From positions 1 through 43,828 of the forward strand of contig LCCS01000027.1 in the NCBI GenBank assembly GCA_000998045.1: a stretch of DNA of 43,828 nt, read 5' to 3'. Below, piece after piece: positions 18,460-25,930 of this stretch. A program made the position numbers and the translations under genes. A model generated the notes under the pieces. The model did not search any database. It saw only the letters and a program-made list of their open reading frames with translations, and had not been told where the DNA came from. How positions within the stretch are numbered: position 1 is the first letter of the stretch; each line of letters begins with the position of its first letter. The stretch is from Parcubacteria group bacterium GW2011_GWD2_42_14 (lineage in GTDB: Bacteria > Patescibacteriota > Minisyncoccia > Phycocordibacterales > UBA12088).

Positions 18460-18798
18460 TCAATCATAATGCACAAGAGTTTCTTCTGTTGCATCCTGCG
18501 CGTCATGTAGCATGGTATTAAGGTGAACAATGTTCGATTTGTCATATATTCCAATGGTGCCAAATCGACAACTGTCAGGACATTTTCGTTTCTCATCTCC
18601 AAATCGTAATGTTCTTTTGGTTGAGTAGCAAAAATTGGGAATATCTGCTTCCCATGTACCCTCGTTAAGATCTACTGAAAGTACTCCATCTGGAAGTTTG
18701 TCGAGTTCAAGCTTTACAAGTTCTGTATAGCAGATGTTTGACGCATATTGGAGAACTACAAGATTTTCAATTTTGTAAACAGGTTTCTTAGTTGTCAC
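18460..18798 (-). CDS. Small hypothetical protein with Cys cluster (112 aa)
   Basis: Start is GTG at 18798, chosen because GGAGGT lies 6 nt upstream. The protein has five Cys residues, including C-P-D-S-C (about residues 73-77) in KRKCPDSCRFGTIGIYD and others in NICYTE and NFCYSTKR, which suggests a small metal-binding or disulfide-held fold. There is no signal peptide. I do not recognise the family. It is a one-gene minus-strand unit with a strong Shine-Dalgarno and its own terminator, divergent from ychF, whose promoter overlaps the region just upstream. Confidence 0.7.
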   Translation of the reverse strand: MTTKKPVYKIENLVVLQYASNICYTELVKLELDKLPDGVLSVDLNEGTWEADIPNFCYSTKRTLRFGDEKRKCPDSCRFGTIGIYDKSNIVHLNTMLHDAQDATEETLVHYD

Positions 18799-18896
18799 AG
18801 TACACCTCCATTCTTTGTTTTAGTGTTCGTATTTTGCCTCAGAAAACAGTACCATACGTACTTGTTCAGTCAATGTTCGCTTATTTCGCCTGTTAC

Positions 18897-18905
18897 TGCT
18901 ACTAT
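18897..18905 (+). promoter_or_regulatory. ychF: Extended -10 promoter of ychF, probably leaderless
   Basis: TGCTACTAT (TG-N-TACTAT) ends 7 nt before the ATG at 18913. It supports that ATG over the 55-codon upstream extension of the frame. Confidence 0.6.
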
Positions 18906-18912
18906 TCTCGTC

Positions 18913-20007
18913 ATGTCATTATCTATAGGTATTGTTGGGTTACCCAATGTAGGCAAGAGTACGCTCTTTAATGCGCTTACGGAAAAAGCTGTTGCTGCGG
19001 AAAACTTTCCTTTTTGCACCATCGATCCTTCGGTCGGTGTTGTCGCCGTTCCTGATGTGCGTCTCGACCGCTTGAGTGAAATGAGTAAATCGAAGAAGAC
19101 AATTCCTGCTATCGTGGAGTTTGTCGATATTGCAGGATTGGTGAAGGGTGCGAGCACTGGGGAGGGACTTGGTAATAAGTTTTTAAGTAACATTCGCGAG
19201 ACTGATGCTATTGCTGAGGTGGTGCGAATATTTGATGATTCAAATATTACCCATGTAAGTGGGGCGGTAGATCCACTACAAGATATCGAGGTTATCAACC
19301 TTGAGCTTGTGCTCGCTGATCTACAGACGGTAATGAAGCGTCTCGGTACACTTGAGCGTGATGTTAAAAAAGGTGATAAAGATGCAATTTATGAAAAAGA
19401 GGTGTTACTTAATGCATCGCAAATACTTGAAGCAGGAAAACTTCTTTTAGGAAATGTCTCAGATGACGCCATTGCGCTTTTGAAACTTTTGGGTCTCATA
19501 ACTATTAAACCTATCGTTTATGTTCTTAACAAGAAAGCCGGTGGTTTTAATTTTGATGAGCAAAATGACGAACGATGGCACACACTCATGTCTTTCTTTG
19601 AAGAAACAAAAGCAAAGTATGTTTGTGTAGATGCGAGTGTTGAAGGAGAACTCAACGAGCTAGCGCTCGAGGACAGAGACATGTTCCGCCAAGAGTACGG
19701 TGTGCTCGATAACGGTATCAACGACCTCATACGCACAGGATACGACATCCTCGGTCTCATTACGTACTTTACGACAGGGGAACCCGAGACGAGGGCGTGG
19801 ACTATTAAACGAGGTTCGACAGCACCAGTTGCGGGCATGGCAATACACACAGATTTTAAAGACAAGTTTATTCGAGCAGAAGTGATAGGGTGGGAGGAGT
19901 TGCTGACCGCGGGTTCGTACGGAGTGGCGAGGGAGAAGGGGATACTGCGGTTGGAAGGAAAAGAGTATGTAGTCCAAGATGGGGACGTCATCATTTTTAA
20001 AATATAA
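18913..20007 (+). CDS. ychF: Redox-regulated ribosome-associated ATPase YchF/OLA1
   Basis: YchF is an Obg-family NTPase that prefers ATP and binds ribosomes. The 364-residue length is typical. It starts MSLSIGIVGLPNVGKSTLF (P-loop), has the switch region AAENFPFCTIDPSVGVV, the G3-type DIAGLVKGAS and GLGNKFLSNIRE, and a C-terminal TGS domain (LITYFTTGEPETRAWTIKRG through DVIIFKI). Family members use N-x-x-E instead of NKxD; here the region reads VLNKKAGG. The start at 18913 is fixed by the family N-terminus and the promoter. The hairpin repeat array starts at the base after its stop codon. Confidence 0.96.
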   Translation: MSLSIGIVGLPNVGKSTLFNALTEKAVAAENFPFCTIDPSVGVVAVPDVRLDRLSEMSKSKKTIPAIVEFVDIAGLVKGASTGEGLGNKFLSNIRETDAIAEVVRIFDDSNITHVSGAVDPLQDIEVINLELVLADLQTVMKRLGTLERDVKKGDKDAIYEKEVLLNASQILEAGKLLLGNVSDDAIALLKLLGLITIKPIVYVLNKKAGGFNFDEQNDERWHTLMSFFEETKAKYVCVDASVEGELNELALEDRDMFRQEYGVLDNGINDLIRTGYDILGLITYFTTGEPETRAWTIKRGSTAPVAGMAIHTDFKDKFIRAEVIGWEELLTAGSYGVAREKGILRLEGKEYVVQDGDVIIFKI

Positions 20008-20505
20008 TTTTTGGCATATTTCATCGTTGTTCTTCACGAAATGTCTCTCGAAGTATTATTCATACATCTCGTTCCATTTCGTTCGAACGCCTCGAACTAT
20101 GCTCAAAAATTAAATTTTAACTACTGTGGTTTTTGGCGTATTTCTGCGTTGCTCTGCATAAAATATTGTTCGCAGTATTATTCATACAGCTCACAATATT
20201 TTACTTGAGCGCCTTGAACTGCACTCAAGAATCAAATCTTAACCATTAAGAATTTTTGACGCATTTCGGCGTTGCTCATCGAAAAAAAATTCTCAAAGTA
20301 TTATTCACACGTTTTAAATTATTTTTTTTCGAGCGCCTCCTCCTTCGCTCCTAAGGGAGCTACGGCGGGACAAGTTTAACTGCACTAGAAAATTATATTT
20401 TAACCACCAAGCATTTTTGGTATATTTCTGTTGCTCCGCCTTGTACTGAAGATTTGCTCTAGTATAGGGCTCTCGTAAAATATTACTCGCAGTATTACTC
20501 CTATA
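20008..20505. repeat. Tandem array of diverged hairpin-containing repeats (3 full copies plus a partial one)
   Basis: Copies begin with TTTTTGGCATATTTC-like sequence at 20008, 20130, 20253 and 20414 (period 122-123 nt; the third has an insertion of about 37 nt). Each has a head (TTTTTGRCRYATTTC...CGTTGCTC), an inverted repeat around the constant core AGTATTATTCAYAC, and a tail (AGCGCCTTGAACTGCACT...TTTTAACCAC). The arms differ between copies yet pair within each: ACGAAATG/CATTTCGT, AAAATATTGT/ACAATATTTT, CGAAAAAAAAT/ATTTTTTTTCG. No gene is seen in the array. Confidence 0.8.
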
Positions 20506-20535
20506 AAAAAGTCACCCCGTCATGTTGACAGGGTG
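20505..20535 (-). terminator. Rho-independent terminator of the 68-aa gene
   Basis: On the minus strand CACCC-T-GTC, a 5-nt loop and GAC-G-GGGTG are followed by A-C-TTTTTT. It marks the left edge of the small gene cassette inserted in the repeat array. Confidence 0.85.
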
Positions 20536-20544
20536 GTTTCCTTG

Positions 20545-20751
20545 TTAAGGAGTATATTCCTCGTTTTTTTCTTTTTTTGATTCCGCCTTATCTCTGAATA
20601 CAAAAGAACAGTAGAAAGAGAATAATGCGACAATAGTGAATCCTATTCCCAAGCCAGTTTCGTCATTTATGAATAAACTTATTGCGACTGTAAGGCACAA
20701 AAGTCCTATTACCACTACGGACAGTCCGTAGTGTTCCGCATAATTCGGCAT
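20545..20751 (-). CDS. Small two-helix membrane protein (68 aa)
   Basis: The protein has two hydrophobic segments (about residues 10-27 and 32-52: LSVVVIGLLCLTVAISLFI and LGIGFTIVALFSFYCSFVF) joined by a short polar turn NDETG, then a charged tail RDKAESKKEKNEEYTP. GGAGGG stands 4 nt before the ATG. I do not recognise the family. It is a one-gene minus-strand unit with a Shine-Dalgarno and a terminator, like three other small genes here. A 10-bp inverted repeat with a 1-nt centre (20713-20733) lies within its first codons. Confidence 0.65.
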   Translation of the reverse strand: MPNYAEHYGLSVVVIGLLCLTVAISLFINDETGLGIGFTIVALFSFYCSFVFRDKAESKKEKNEEYTP

Positions 20752-20893
20752 TTTCCCTCCAGAGTAAAATGTTTTTTAAATACAAAGGGTTCTAATTTTC
20801 TGAGATGGAGATTAAATTATTAAATGGACAATGTCAACGCACACGTTATGGTTCAATAGCTTGGAAACACCTCTTAAGGTACTGTTCATTCAT

Positions 20894-21114
20894 ATGGCAT
20901 ATACAAATAATCCACAAGCACCGAAAGTACGTCGTGACGCAGACATGGTATACGTACTGCAGCACGTCGCTTTGGAGTGTCCCCTGGAACAATCACGAAA
21001 TGGGTAAAGAAGTTAGAACGGTAAGGTATTCACCCTATACCCACACGTTCATCGCGACCGCGTTCACATCCAAAACGTATTTCTCGGATACTTGAGGACA
21101 AGATTGCATCTTAA
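20894..21114 (+). pseudogene. Decayed transposase N-terminal fragment (IS481/IS3-like HTH)
   Basis: ATG at 20894 starts MAYTNNPQAPKVRRDAD, a start I associate with IS481-like DDE transposases of CPR. The next block is in another frame: RFGVSPGTITKWVKKLER, a clear helix-turn-helix, then a stop, then in the same frame GIHPIPTRSSRPRSHPKR and ISRILEDKIAS. At least one frameshift, one nonsense codon and loss of the whole DDE catalytic part show that it is dead. No terminal inverted repeats were found. It lies between the small gene cassette and the leftover tail of a hairpin repeat. Confidence 0.7.
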
Positions 21115-21168
21115 AACATTTTTACTCGGACACCTTGAACTGCACTAAAAAACTTAATTTTGATTTCC
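21115..21168. repeat. Orphan tail module of the hairpin repeat
   Basis: TTTTTACTCGGACACCTTGA followed by ACTGCACTAAAAAACTTAAT matches the tail of array copies 2 and 3. Together with the headed but tailless copy at 20414-20505 it would make one complete repeat, so about 0.6 kb seems to have been inserted between them. Confidence 0.6.
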
Positions 21169-21311
21169 TCAATGTTACAGCTTGTGATATTTTTTCAAGT
21201 AAATTGAACGCATTTAGAATCAAATCAGCTTATCTCAAAAATGTTTGCGTGTTAGAATTGAAACTATCAATGAGATAGCAGGAAAGTCTTTTATAAAAAA
21301 AACAAATAAAC

Positions 21312-22670
21312 ATGGAAATTGATCCAGGAATTTTTAAGGCGTATGACATTCGAGGTGTGTATCCTAGTGAAATAAACGAAGATACCGTTTATAGTATTGG
21401 GCGTGCTTTGGCTAGTTTTACAAAAGCAAAAACGATTGTGATTGGTAAGGATGTTAGAAAGTCTTCAGATAGTCTGGAGGCTAAAATGATTGAAGGTATG
21501 ACTGATGGAGGAGTTAATGTGATAAAAATTGGAATTTCAACAACCCCAATGCTTTATTTTGCTTCTTGGAATCTAGATGTGGATGCAGGTGTTATCATCA
21601 CAGCATCACACAATCCAGCAGAGTATAATGGGATGAAATTTTGCTTCAAGGGTGCTGTACCGATTGGTGAGGGTAGCGGAATGGAGGAGATAAAAAAGTT
21701 AGCACTTGAGGGCAATTTTAAACTTGTGGAAGACAAAGGGAGTGTTCTGGAAGATGAACACTTGAAACAAAAATATGTAGGCTATATTACAGGGTTTTTT
21801 AATAAAGAGGTTGCTACAGAAAAGAAAAAAATTGTAGTTGATTTTGCTAACGCAATGGGAATTTTGGATAAAGAGGTGCTGGAAAATATGGGTGATTCGG
21901 TTGAAAAAGTTTATCTATACGACCAGTATGATGCTTCTTTTCCGAATCATGAAGCAAATCCCTTGAAGACTGAAACGCTAAAAGTTTTGCAAAAAAAGGT
22001 TTTGGAAGAAGGTGCCGATCTCGGTGTTTCTTACGATGGAGATGCAGACCGAGTTGGCTTTATCGATGAAAAGGGAAAAGTTGTTCCGATGGATTTTGTG
22101 ACAGCGCTCTTAGCAAAGGAAATCTTAAAAAAACATCCAGGTAGTAAGATATTAATGGATCTAAGAGGTTCAAATTCTGTTAAAGAGGTTATTGAAGAAG
22201 CAGGTGGAATTGTTAATCGTTCCCGAGTTGGTCATTCATTAATCAAAAAACAGATGCGTGAAGAAGGTGCAATTTTTGCAGGTGAACTTTCTGGACACTA
22301 TTATTTCGAAGAAAATTCAAAAGCAGAGTTAGCAACACTAGCAGTTGTGACACTTATAAATCTTTTGAATGAGACCGGCATGACAATGTCAAAATTGACG
22401 GAAGATTTGAAAAGATATTTTCACTCAGGAGAAATTAATTCGAAAGTTACTGATGTAAATGTTGTGTTGGCAAACTTAGAGGAAAAATACGCTAAGGGAA
22501 AAGTTGATAAGCTAGATGGAATTAGAATAGATTTTGAAGATTGGTGGTTTAATGTACGAGCTTCAAACACTGAACCAGTAGTTAGATTGAATCTTGAAGC
22601 AAAAACAAATGAATTGATGGAGGTAAAGACAGCTGAACTTTTAGCTATAATTAGAAATTTAGAAGAATAG
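21312..22670 (+). CDS. Phosphomannomutase/phosphoglucomutase (alpha-D-phosphohexomutase family)
   Basis: These enzymes interconvert hexose 6- and 1-phosphates for GDP-mannose and UDP-glucose precursors. The 452-residue protein has all four family parts: the phosphoserine loop ITASHNPAEYNGMK (Ser99), metal loop SYDGDADRVGF near 242-247, sugar-specificity loop AGELSGHYYFEE, and phosphate-binding end RASNTEPVVRLN. GELSGH and the short length fit the ManB/AlgC-like subgroup. Codons look more A/T-rich than in the flanking genes by eye, and a dead transposase and repeats lie upstream, which hints at acquisition. Its 3' end overlaps by 20 nt a truncated HAD phosphomannomutase-like gene on the other strand. 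Confidence 0.92.
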   Translation: MEIDPGIFKAYDIRGVYPSEINEDTVYSIGRALASFTKAKTIVIGKDVRKSSDSLEAKMIEGMTDGGVNVIKIGISTTPMLYFASWNLDVDAGVIITASHNPAEYNGMKFCFKGAVPIGEGSGMEEIKKLALEGNFKLVEDKGSVLEDEHLKQKYVGYITGFFNKEVATEKKKIVVDFANAMGILDKEVLENMGDSVEKVYLYDQYDASFPNHEANPLKTETLKVLQKKVLEEGADLGVSYDGDADRVGFIDEKGKVVPMDFVTALLAKEILKKHPGSKILMDLRGSNSVKEVIEEAGGIVNRSRVGHSLIKKQMREEGAIFAGELSGHYYFEENSKAELATLAVVTLINLLNETGMTMSKLTEDLKRYFHSGEINSKVTDVNVVLANLEEKYAKGKVDKLDGIRIDFEDWWFNVRASNTEPVVRLNLEAKTNELMEVKTAELLAIIRNLEE

Positions 22671-22893
22671 AATACGTTAAACTATTAAAAAAGGTTTGAC
22701 CCTCTTTTAAATTGAAAAGTCTTAGTTGTGAACGAAGCTGTTCAAGGCTTGCGCCCGTTATAACAACAATATCTTGTTCAAGAGCTTGCAGACGCTCTCG
22801 CATTTTTGAGGTGATAGGAGACCTGCTCCGTGTGAGCGTGTTGTCTAAATCAAAAAACAAATGTTGGTACTTTTTGGTTTTGTTCAAATTCAT
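22651..22893 (-). pseudogene. Truncated HAD-type phosphomannomutase-like gene
   Basis: The 80-residue frame carries HAD motif I FFDLDNTLTRSRSP (Asp15, Asp17) and motif II VVITGAS, as in the HAD-IIB phosphomannomutases common in CPR (normally about 220-250 residues). After LRSQLRLFNLKEG the similarity ends and the last 11 or so residues (NSLTYSILLNF) appear to be translated from the 3' flank and end of the phosphohexomutase gene. Motifs III and IV and the cap are missing, so the product should be inactive. It is divergent from leuS. Confidence 0.7.
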
Positions 22894-22976
22894 TGTATAG
22901 TTATGACTCTATAGTATAAATGTATATATATCGTATCACGACCACAGGATTTTTTACTAAGCGTAACTGGAAAAGC

Positions 22977-25826
22977 ATGAAATCATTTGACCATAAAGAA
23001 ATAGAAAGGAAATGGCAGAAAAAATGGCAGAACGAAAGGACATATGAGGTCTCTGATGATACACATAAGAAAAAGTGTTACGTACTTGACATGTTTCCGT
23101 ACCCATCCGGAGAAGGTCTGCATGTTGGACATCCGAAAGGGTACATAGCGACAGATGTGTATGCTCGGTACATGACCATGCAGGGGATGAATGTACTGCA
23201 TCCTATGGGGTGGGACGCGTTTGGTCTTCCTGCGGAAAATTATGCACTTAAAAATAAAGTCCATCCTGCAGTTGCAGTAAAGAAAAACATTGCACGGTTT
23301 AAAGAACAGCTGGAAAAAATCGGTTTTAACTATGACTGGAAAAGAGAAATAAACACTACTGACCCAGCGTTCTACAAATGGACACAATGGATTTTTATCC
23401 AACTTTTCAAAAAAGGCTTGGCGTACGAGTCGTATGAGCCGATAAACTGGTGTCCAAGCTGTAAGACAGGACTAGCAAATGAAGATTTGGACGGAAACGT
23501 GTGTGAACGATGTGGTACCGTTGTAGAAAAAAAACCAATGCGACAATGGGTACTACGTATTACTGCGTATGCGGACAGGTTGCTTCAAGACCTAGACGCT
23601 TTGCCCTGGTCAGACTCAGTAAAAGAAATGCAACGTAACTGGATAGGGAGAAGTGAGGGAGCGTTACTACGCTTTCCTGTTGTGAATACTGAAGATGTTG
23701 TCGAAGTGTTCACCACGCGTCCCGATACTCTTTTTGGTGCAACGTACATGGTACTGGCACCTGAACATGTATTGGTGTCAAAGCATATGCCCCGTATCGG
23801 GAATGCCGATGAAGTGCAAACGTATATACAAACAACATCAAAAAAAACAGATATTGAACGTACCACTGCTGGTAAAGAAAAAACAGGAGTACTACTTGAA
23901 GGTTTGGTAGTTCGCAACCCTGCAAACAACAAAGAGTTACCGGTATACATTTCTGATTATGTCCTCGCAGGATATGGTGCTGGGGCAATCATGGCGGTAC
24001 CCGCGCACGATGAGAGGGACTACGCGTTCGCAAAAAAATATAATCTCCCAATAGAGCAAGTGGTAATTCCATACGCAGATGATACGAACAACCCACCTCA
24101 AGAGGGGTATAAGGAAGTGAAACGTGAGACGGTGATAGTATTTCTAAAAAACAAAGAAACGGGAATGTATGCGCTTCTCGACTGGCATGGCACGCTTGAG
24201 GGAATTACAACAGGTATTATGGGTGGTGTAGAAGAAGGGCAAACACCCGAAGACGCAGTCTATGCAGAAATAGAAGAAGAAGTTGCGCTCAAGGGAATTT
24301 CGATTACAAAAAAATTACGTTGGATTACCGCAGCGAGGTACTGTGCTTCCCACAAGAAAGAGAACCGACTCGCTTTGTCCCATGTATTTCTTGCGGAAGT
24401 AGATACGTGTAAAAACCAAGGAGAAATTCCTGACGAAGAAAAAGCAAAACATACCCTTACCTGGGTGACTGAACAGGAAGTGTTGGAGAAACTCACCCCA
24501 GACCATCAAAAACAGATTTGGCGTTTGTTGCAGGAGGAAGAAGCACTTCCGGGAGAAGGTGTATTGATGAATTCAGGAAAGTTTTCAGGACTTTCATCAG
24601 AAGAAGCCAAGAAAAAAATCACTGAACTAGTAGGTGGGGAACTTACGATAAATTACCGTCTTCAGGATTGGGTGTTTTCTCGCCAGCGATATTGGGGTGA
24701 GCCAATACCAGTAGTGCACTGTGACTCCTGTGGAGTAGTACCTGTGCGAGAGGAGGATTTACCCGTATTGCTTCCCGACGTCGAATCGTATGAACCAACA
24801 GGTACCGGCGAATCACCTCTTGCGAGTATTGAAGATTGGGTACATACAGAATGTCCAAAGTGCGGAGGCAAAGCAAAAAGAGAAACAAACACAATGCCAC
24901 AATGGGCAGGATCATCGTGGTATCACTTGCGATACATAGATCCAAAAAACGATACGGCGCTCGTTGATAAAAATAAAGAGGCCTACTGGTCTCCTGTTGA
25001 TGTGTATGTGGGTGGAATGGAACATGCCACACGACACCTCATCTATGCTCGTTTCTGGCATAAGTTTTTATATGACATTGGTGCCGTTACTACCAGTGAA
25101 CCGTATCAGAAATTGTATACCGTTGGGTTAATACTTGCTCAAGATGGAAGGAAGATGAGTAAGCGGTGGGGTAACGTTATCAATCCAGATGACGTGGTTT
25201 CCAAAATGGGTGCTGATGCTTTGCGTATTTATGAAATGTTTATGGGACCTTTTGGCCAAGCTATAGCATGGTCTACCGACCATATGGTTGGTGCACGGCG
25301 CTTCCTTGAACGGGTAAACGGGCTACAAGAAAAAATAGACTTTGCAGGTGAGGGTAACAATATATTACTTCATCAGACTATTAAAAAAGTCGATGAAGAT
25401 ATAGCAAGTTTTGATTTCAATACCGCAATCAGCCAGCTCATGATATTGGTGAACGATATGGAAAAACGTGCGACTGTACAGAGAGAGGAGTATAAAATAC
25501 TTGTTACAATTCTTGCACCTTTTGCACCGCACCTCACTGAGGAATTGTGGGAAAAGCTTGGACACAAGCACTCTATACATAAAGAGGTCTGGCCTACCTA
25601 TGATGAAAAAATTATACAAGAGGCTGTGGCGACAATAGCGGTCCAAGTAAATGGAAAGGTGCGAGGGTCTTTTACTGCACTACCTACGACAGGTGAGGTG
25701 GAGCTTAAAGAGCTTGCAAAACAGGTTGTCACCGTCAAACCACACCTCGAAGGCCGAGAAATAGTACGGGAAATAGTTGTTCTGGGGAAGATTGTTAATT
25801 TTGTCACACAGGAAAAAAATACTTGA
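22977..25826 (+). CDS. leuS: Leucyl-tRNA synthetase with a Nudix-like insertion in the editing domain
   Basis: It charges tRNA-Leu. The 949-residue protein starts MKSFDHKEIERKWQKKWQ (ATG 22977; 19 upstream in-frame residues do not fit the family). It has the class I signatures HVGH (49-52) and KMSKR (near 726), and a zinc-type CPSC...CERC segment. The CP1 editing domain is present up to MAVPAHDERDYAFAKKYNLP. About 145 extra residues (380-525) follow, then the usual VLMNSGKFSGLSSEEAKKK. The insert has a Nudix-box-like GGVEEGQTPEDAVYAEIEEE: the catalytic EE pair is kept, but the first Glu is Gln and the Arg is Ala. The start is not supported by a strong ribosome site. Confidence 0.96.
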   Translation: MKSFDHKEIERKWQKKWQNERTYEVSDDTHKKKCYVLDMFPYPSGEGLHVGHPKGYIATDVYARYMTMQGMNVLHPMGWDAFGLPAENYALKNKVHPAVAVKKNIARFKEQLEKIGFNYDWKREINTTDPAFYKWTQWIFIQLFKKGLAYESYEPINWCPSCKTGLANEDLDGNVCERCGTVVEKKPMRQWVLRITAYADRLLQDLDALPWSDSVKEMQRNWIGRSEGALLRFPVVNTEDVVEVFTTRPDTLFGATYMVLAPEHVLVSKHMPRIGNADEVQTYIQTTSKKTDIERTTAGKEKTGVLLEGLVVRNPANNKELPVYISDYVLAGYGAGAIMAVPAHDERDYAFAKKYNLPIEQVVIPYADDTNNPPQEGYKEVKRETVIVFLKNKETGMYALLDWHGTLEGITTGIMGGVEEGQTPEDAVYAEIEEEVALKGISITKKLRWITAARYCASHKKENRLALSHVFLAEVDTCKNQGEIPDEEKAKHTLTWVTEQEVLEKLTPDHQKQIWRLLQEEEALPGEGVLMNSGKFSGLSSEEAKKKITELVGGELTINYRLQDWVFSRQRYWGEPIPVVHCDSCGVVPVREEDLPVLLPDVESYEPTGTGESPLASIEDWVHTECPKCGGKAKRETNTMPQWAGSSWYHLRYIDPKNDTALVDKNKEAYWSPVDVYVGGMEHATRHLIYARFWHKFLYDIGAVTTSEPYQKLYTVGLILAQDGRKMSKRWGNVINPDDVVSKMGADALRIYEMFMGPFGQAIAWSTDHMVGARRFLERVNGLQEKIDFAGEGNNILLHQTIKKVDEDIASFDFNTAISQLMILVNDMEKRATVQREEYKILVTILAPFAPHLTEELWEKLGHKHSIHKEVWPTYDEKIIQEAVATIAVQVNGKVRGSFTALPTTGEVELKELAKQVVTVKPHLEGREIVREIVVLGKIVNFVTQEKNT

Positions 25827-25851
25827 CGGAACCATTGAGGTGTGCTATTTT
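25823..25851 (+). promoter_or_regulatory. Consensus-like promoter of the sigma4-HARE gene
   Basis: TTGACG (25823-25828) and TATTTT (25846-25851) are separated by exactly 17 nt. The -35 overlaps the leuS stop codon. It predicts a leader of about 70 nt before ATG 25931. Confidence 0.65.
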
Positions 25852-25930
25852 CCATACATCCGACGAATCGCACGAAATAAAGTACAAAACTAAAGTTTAC
25901 ATTACTAACAAACAACGCATTCATAAACAT

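Noticed and set aside
20008-20505. CRISPR array
   Set aside because: Repeats are about 122 nt, diverged and adjoining without unique spacers. No cas genes are present.
20805-21095. 96-codon plus-strand frame between the 68-aa gene and the mutase
   Set aside because: It crosses the transposase fragment in a wrong frame. The HTH residues are found in other frames.
22920-22976. N-terminal extension of LeuRS
   Set aside because: The 19 extra residues do not resemble LeuRS, whose usual start matches ATG 22977. A -10-like TATAGT ends 4 nt before 22920, so the region is more likely a leader.
25829-25930. Longer form of the sigma4-HARE protein
   Set aside because: The extension would be translated from the promoter and leader. 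The domain starts just after ATG 25931.
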